Origin: Fasciolopsis buskii
Lineage: Eukaryota; Platyhelminthes; Trematoda; Plagiorchiida; Fasciolidae
Assembly: GCA_008360955.1 (NCBI GenBank)
Contig: LUCM01003868.1
Span: 158,654-222,653, forward strand
DNA length: 64,000 nucleotides
Direction: 5' to 3'
The stretch's first letter is position 1, and each line of letters opens with the position of its first letter. Made by a program: the position numbers and the translations under genes. Below the pieces are notes generated by a model. It saw only the letters and a program-made list of their open reading frames with translations, made no database searches and was not told where the DNA came from. Below are positions 58,600-64,000 of the stretch, piece after piece.

Positions 58600-61090
58600 G
58601 AGGAAAGCTCGCTAACCGTCAAAATATCTGTTGTATGGCCAAAATAGCTTCATCGGCATCGAATAAATGGTCGTCGACCAGTTCAGCAGAGTGCAGTCGA
58701 TGGGGTATTCTTGGTCAAATACCTCCTCCAACTTTTCTAATGAGCTGATGGGAGCAACCGACCCCCGTAGACCAGCCAGCCGGCAAGTGAATCCCTTGGA
58801 AGAACTTATAAATCATTTCCCCAAATTTCATGACAAACCTTCACTTCCACTGACTAAGCCCACCACACTAAATGCATGTGACAGCCCCTCCAAACGTGCT
58901 ACTGCACTAGGCTCTGCGAAAACTCCCCATGCTACGCTTGTTCGTTAGCGACACATTCGGAGAATGCAGCAACTCTGAAAGGTAGACCTCTCACGAAAGG
59001 TCGAAAGAACATCCACATCTTTGGTCGGCCGCATCTCCTTAACCACCGGTCTGTAGACTGTACCCATTGACCCATTTTCTGCACAACTTTTTAAACACCA
59101 ACCCGTAGCGTCTTCGCACTCCGGTGTCCCATGGTTTATCCTGGCCTCACCAAGGTGCCCTTTACTTGTGTCTTCCACCTAGGGCTCCCAGATTATTTTG
59201 GTCAAAGCAGCACCCTTAAATCCCATCGCAATTCGCCATACCCAGGAATTATGAATAACATTTCTTACCTTTCACTTAAAGAGCAATATCACATGACACC
59301 GCCACGGCGAGATGTTTACGTTGAACTCCTCCTAATGGTTATCTCTGGTTTGGTTACGTGCAAAATTTCCGGAAAACTCCTGCAAACAGCTACAATGATT
59401 CTCCTCAGCGCTGTTTTCACGGCAAGGGAAACAGTACCTTCATTTCCTGGCATCTTTCTCTTATTACGGACTGTTAATGACCCCCCGAGACCTGGCTCAG
59501 CGATGAAAATGCGGATGGTGAAATTGCCGTCCTCGGATATCGAGCATTCAGAAAACTTGTCGTAACTCAGCGTTGGCAGCTGCCACTTACTCACAATTCA
59601 ATACCACCATCACTGTGCGGAGATCCTCGGCTAGAATGCGCTATCGCTTCTAGCATAAAAAACGCGCTGCTGGCAAACCCAAAAGTCTACCACCGTGAAC
59701 CAGACTGGATGTACCCAGTCATCTTTAAGTTAGATGGCCGCGGCATTTCAATTACGTTGCCCAATGCATTCGGCCTTTCTGTCCAGTGCGGTACATTTCC
59801 CTCTCATTGGTAAATGTCTATCATAATTCCAATGCACCAGAAACGTGCACGTCATGATCCAGCCAACTATTGACTTATGCGCCAGGTCAGTGGGACGGTT
59901 GAATATAATGCACCTCATATGTTCCCTACAAACAACACTGTGGCCGCCGCTGTCCAACATGGCATTTTGCAAAATAAATGGCGCACTGCGTATACGACTG
60001 ACTGCCTAAATGCAATCACAACGGCCCTAAGGCGGGAAAGTCTATAACGGTTGTCTACTTTTGCGTGAAATTGCCCTATAACAGACAAAATACAGTACTC
60101 TAAAGTCATTGACACCACGCTTTCATAACCTTATTCACGCCTTCCATCCAGAAATGAAATGGCGCAGCGATATCTTTTCAATTCCAATCACAAATCCGTG
60201 ATTAGCGCGGATTTCTGTGTGTAGTACTATCCTTTTTCCACGTTGGTTTTCGGTATTATTAGAAACGGCGCTGCCCTCCTATGCTCCGATGATATCGGAA
60301 TCATTAACGCGTTTCCGTCGAAGAATCTATGTTCTGCTATCGCCGGAATAGCTCAGAACTTAATATCTGTAAATTCCTCAGGCCAATGAGAGAATGATTA
60401 AGTTCACCGCCGGAAAACGCTGCGACCAGTTCACCTTATGCGCAGAAATGATTGGAGTTGGAAGTCAAACTATTCAAACTACAAATATGATTCGAGTTTT
60501 GAGTCAAAACTACTCCTGCAGTTTCAACATTTCGGAAAATGCACTACTCAAGTTTCGAAAGTCACTGAGTTAGGTAGATTGCTATGTGGAACCTTTAGGC
60601 TGGACCGGAATGCCCTTGATATCTTGAAACCGCACATCAGCCCCGTTCCGCGTTGCTGTTCCATAATCTGTTCAAACGTCAAACAATGCAACCGACTGGT
60701 GATTGAACACTTTCAGTATGATTTACGAAGCGGCTGTTAAGCAATTCGTCCAAATTAAATTGCGATAAAAAGTGTACAGTGTTGAGTCCCAGACCCCCGT
60801 GACTTCGGCTTGTGAAAGGAAACGTAATGTTCTTGAATTGTGGCAGTACCGGTAACGGCTGCATTTCAGCCACATGGTTCGGAAATTAAACCGCGCGCTC
60901 TTTTTCAACGTTTTTTCTCGTAATCACGACTGCACACCAAGATCAAGCATTAGAGCAAACATTTTTTATTTTTATTTTTTCTCGTTTGTGGAATTCAGTG
61001 AACCAACAGTTGCGTCTCTTGTCAGTGTCTAACTTCATTTTCAAATACGAAGTCCGGAGACGGTTGACAGCACCAGCCCTCATTGAGATA
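58600..61090 (+). mobile_element. CR1-like non-LTR retrotransposon, decayed
   Basis: The plus strand shows RT landmarks in broken frames: FGLSVQCGTFPSHW near 59768-59810, IIPMHQKRARHDPANY near 59823-59872 (compare PIHKKGSRHDPANYRPIS), VQHGILQNKWRTAYTT near 59950-60000, and WNSVNQQLRLLSVSNF near 60987-61035 (compare WNSLPxxLR). Upstream frames at 58262-58948 may be its linker region. No intact domain. Confidence 0.7.
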
Positions 61091-61099
61091 TATACGACT

Positions 61100-64000
61100 T
61101 TTATTCCCAAAGACTTCGGGGTGCACAGTTGGTTGGGGATTTTAGTAATTGTTACTGTAAGGCCTCCAGAACTTGGACCTCAGCCGATAATGCTGCATAG
61201 TAATGTTGTCCATGATAATGGCAGGCACTGCGACGTTTACCGTGGTTAAATTGGTTTTACTGTACCCGGACCGTTTCTCCGTATTTTTCAATGCCGTTTG
61301 CTTACTCATATGACAAGAGATCTTGACATTATGCCGGATATCATCGGAGCCGGTTTTTCTTTTCAGACATTTTCATCCCAGGAAAACTTTTCAATGTTAT
61401 CTTTACTCTTTTTCACTTGCCCATTTTGAATCTTATTTACGGGCTTATTCGAATCTGGTGAACTCCCTGTTCTGTGATGATCCAACCCATTTAAAACACC
61501 GCCCATCGTAAGCAGACGACATTATGTGTTTACGCAACTAGCCCGCACACGCTAGCAGGATTCAGCCGGCATTCCTTAGAGAAAGATAAGTTGCTGCGTT
61601 TTAGATGATCTAGTCATACAGACAGGTCTGTGCTGCAGGCATAGGCCACCAACCTGCGGATTTCTGCTAATCTGCATTTTTGTTTTTCTTGGTGTGAACA
61701 AGCGAAATGCCTGGTGATAGTGGTGTATATACTTCAGCCTTCCGAATCAGAGGGAAATAAATTGCCCCAGCAGTTTGAAAAACATATCACGCGCGAAATT
61801 AAGATCAAGATCGGGGACTATGGAGGCTACCTAAAGGGGTTCAACGATTATTCTGCCAAGAAAAAATTCTTCCGACAGAATTTTTAGCTTAACAACAGAA
61901 GCAAACGTCGACTGCAAAGGCGTTGGCCTTTTTCAATACTCGATATACCTTCTAGCCGCTGAGATCTAACCCTGCCGAAGGGGACCTAGCAACCCTCGTT
62001 CGGCAAAAATGGATTTCGTTGCATTGTAGAAGATGTGGGGAAGCAGTGCATCGGTGGATTCGCACAGGTTTAACCAACTGCCCCCCTACATTTCATCTTG
62101 CACCTGCCTTCCCAAAGCACACCCGCCAGGTATGCTAACTTTTTATTAACCGCTGCCGTTTCTTTATTTTTTGATTAGTCACATGCTTACAGAAACCAAT
62201 AGACGGTAAAAAGGGCTGCCATCCTGCTCAAATACAGGATAACCATCATAACGGTCTTATGGTTCTCCCATCTCTTCTCTCTACGACCTTTCGCGATAAC
62301 TTTTATTTCACTTCCCAAAACACGCTGCTCTCTACGAATCAACTAATTTCAGCGGTGCCTTTCCCGGGAATCCAAAGCAGCAGTGTTGGTGGTAGCTCAT
62401 TATTGACCTTCCGCGGTCCCATGTACAGTGAGCCTCAGAACCAACACTTAGAAACGTGGAAAATAACAAATTACTCTAACTCTTGAGCCAGTCATCGTAT
62501 CAGACCATTACAATTAGTGCCTGTGGGGAACATCAAAATGTGGCTGGTGAACACCTCACTTATAAGGGCCTTACAGACTAGGGTGTACATTTGGGTAGCT
62601 TATGTGCGGTAGGAAACTAGGGGTTCATATGCATCTGCTCCCTGAGAGGCTCCACACTTCTGCCCACTTCAGTAGAGTCGCCTGGACCCTGAAACGCTCA
62701 TAGGAAATTTTAAGTTATAGCTTCCATATTCCTTTTAACTTTTTATACATCCTCATACCTTTGATCGCATTTTGTTTCCTTTTCTCCTTCCTGTTACCCA
62801 ACATAACAATAGGTAGGGAAAAACCAAGACGCACTCTCCTCTCCCTCTTTCTGGTTCTCCCCCAGGCCGGCAAATGATAACACTTCCCATTCATCAGCCA
62901 AAGGAAAGTGAAAAAGGGATATTGTCGTCAACCCTATCCTATGCGCTATTTATTCACTCCTGAAAGGACGCTGCTAGGCAAATCTGGCGCCCTGGTGCCA
63001 GCCTGTTCAACCAAAAGAGAACCCGTATCACACCAATGATTGCCCCGGGTGCCTCTTCTAAGATGGACCGTCACGACTGTCCAAAGCACCGTACTACCAC
63101 TGAAGCGGCTTGCAAACCCCGTAAACCCTCCGACCTTTGCTGTCCGCCAACGCCTAAAACTCAGAGAACAGAAAAGACAACATTGAAGACATTCATCATA
63201 AGCTCATTCAAGGTCCACCGTTCTCTTTCAGATTCGCTTTCTTGCCGACGGCATCTTTTGGTCATCTTCGACGCAGACTGCGTGGTAGTGGATTGGTCGT
63301 TCCCGTTAGTCCCATATACTGTGCACAGTCCTTCAAAAATTACAATTTTTAAATATTGTTGCATTTTCTCGATTGGTTCTTTCTGCCTTCATTTTCCTAA
63401 TTATACCGGACATTTATTGTTGTTTATTAACTCTTGTTTGCCCACCTCATACAAAGTCAGTTGTTGTTTTGTGTTGCCTCCATCCCGTTATTCTTTATAT
63501 GTTTGGCTACGTTTTCCCAACTCCAAATTTTGATTATTGATATATATCCCAGGGTATATTCGAGGATACAAGTGTTATCTCGACATCTACCTTTCTGCAA
63601 CTTAATATTCCACTTCAGTTATGCATGTTTACCAGAAAAAAGTGGCAAATCTCTCGCAGTTTGACACTAAATAATGGTCAATCGGTTTGTGTTTCATTGA
63701 TATGTGACAAGAAGTCTCATGTTTGAGTATAAGAATGCGGATTCTCATCGTATTTCCTAGATTGCCTGTGACATTTTCAACGGAGCACAAACAAATCCGC
63801 ATAAACCGTGCGGTCTTTCGTTTTACTACACTCAACTGCAACAAAGTTTGTAAAAATTTGCTTCAAACGATTGAAAACTAAATCCACAGAACACAATGAA
63901 AGCAACACAACGTGGCGAACAAGCTCGTTTTCAGTTATTCGTATTCATGCCAATACATAACACTAAATATGGTCTGGAGATGGTTCAAGGGAAATTGTCG
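61100..64000. other. Upstream flank, no gene recognised
   Basis: Open frames at 62259-62486 and 63036-63533 (165 aa, plus strand) have no recognised domain. The longer one is a cysteine- and serine-rich low-similarity frame in a T/C-rich stretch. They may be retroelement 5' regions or chance. Confidence 0.35.

Noticed and set aside
59316..59594. A 92-aa minus-strand frame in the upstream flank
   Set aside because: It overlaps plus-strand retroelement relics and resembles no known family.
63036..63533. A 165-aa plus-strand frame near the right edge as a host gene
   Set aside because: No domain, signal peptide or exon structure could be supported; the region is biased in T and C.

Overview
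The window is eukaryotic and best read as one flatworm locus, probably a digenean trematode. Three things suggest this. The first introns of the gene are only 34-35 bp, while later ones reach 14 kb, a gradient known from schistosome and liver-fluke genes. The repeats are dominated by RTE-like and CR1/Jockey-like non-LTR retrotransposons plus tRNA-derived SINE-like units. The base composition looks less AT-rich than Schistosoma, so a fasciolid or opisthorchiid-like fluke fits better. The species is inferred, not shown.

The one host gene I can support fully is MSH2, the MutS homologue of DNA mismatch repair. It lies on the minus strand from the ATG at 55605 to the stop at 2886, about 52.7 kb. 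I reconstructed 21 coding exons by hand. All 20 introns start GT and end AG, all exon phases join, and the product is a 1008-residue protein with intact Walker A (exon 17) and Walker B (exon 19) motifs. Exons 1-4 are packed within 580 bp. Exons 5-21 are spread over 42 kb.

Regions: 1-2885 is the 3' flank (RTE 3' end, SINE). 2886-15371 holds exons 21-11 with an antisense RTE copy, a foldback element, an RTE endonuclease fragment and two small unexplained open frames. 15372-29364 is the 14 kb intron 10, mostly featureless, with a near-perfect RTE tail copy and a perfect 66-bp palindrome between AT repeats. 29365-45258 holds exons 10-5 among several RTE copies. 45259-55025 is intron 4, filled with older RTE, Jockey-like and CR1-like fragments. 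55026-55605 is the 5' end of the gene. 55606-64000 is upstream flank with CR1-like relics and no recognised host gene.

The most interesting architecture is the set of almost identical RTE-A segments on both sides of single MSH2 exons, in direct and inverted orientation. These are natural substrates for exon-deleting or inverting recombination in a repair gene whose product normally suppresses recombination between diverged repeats.
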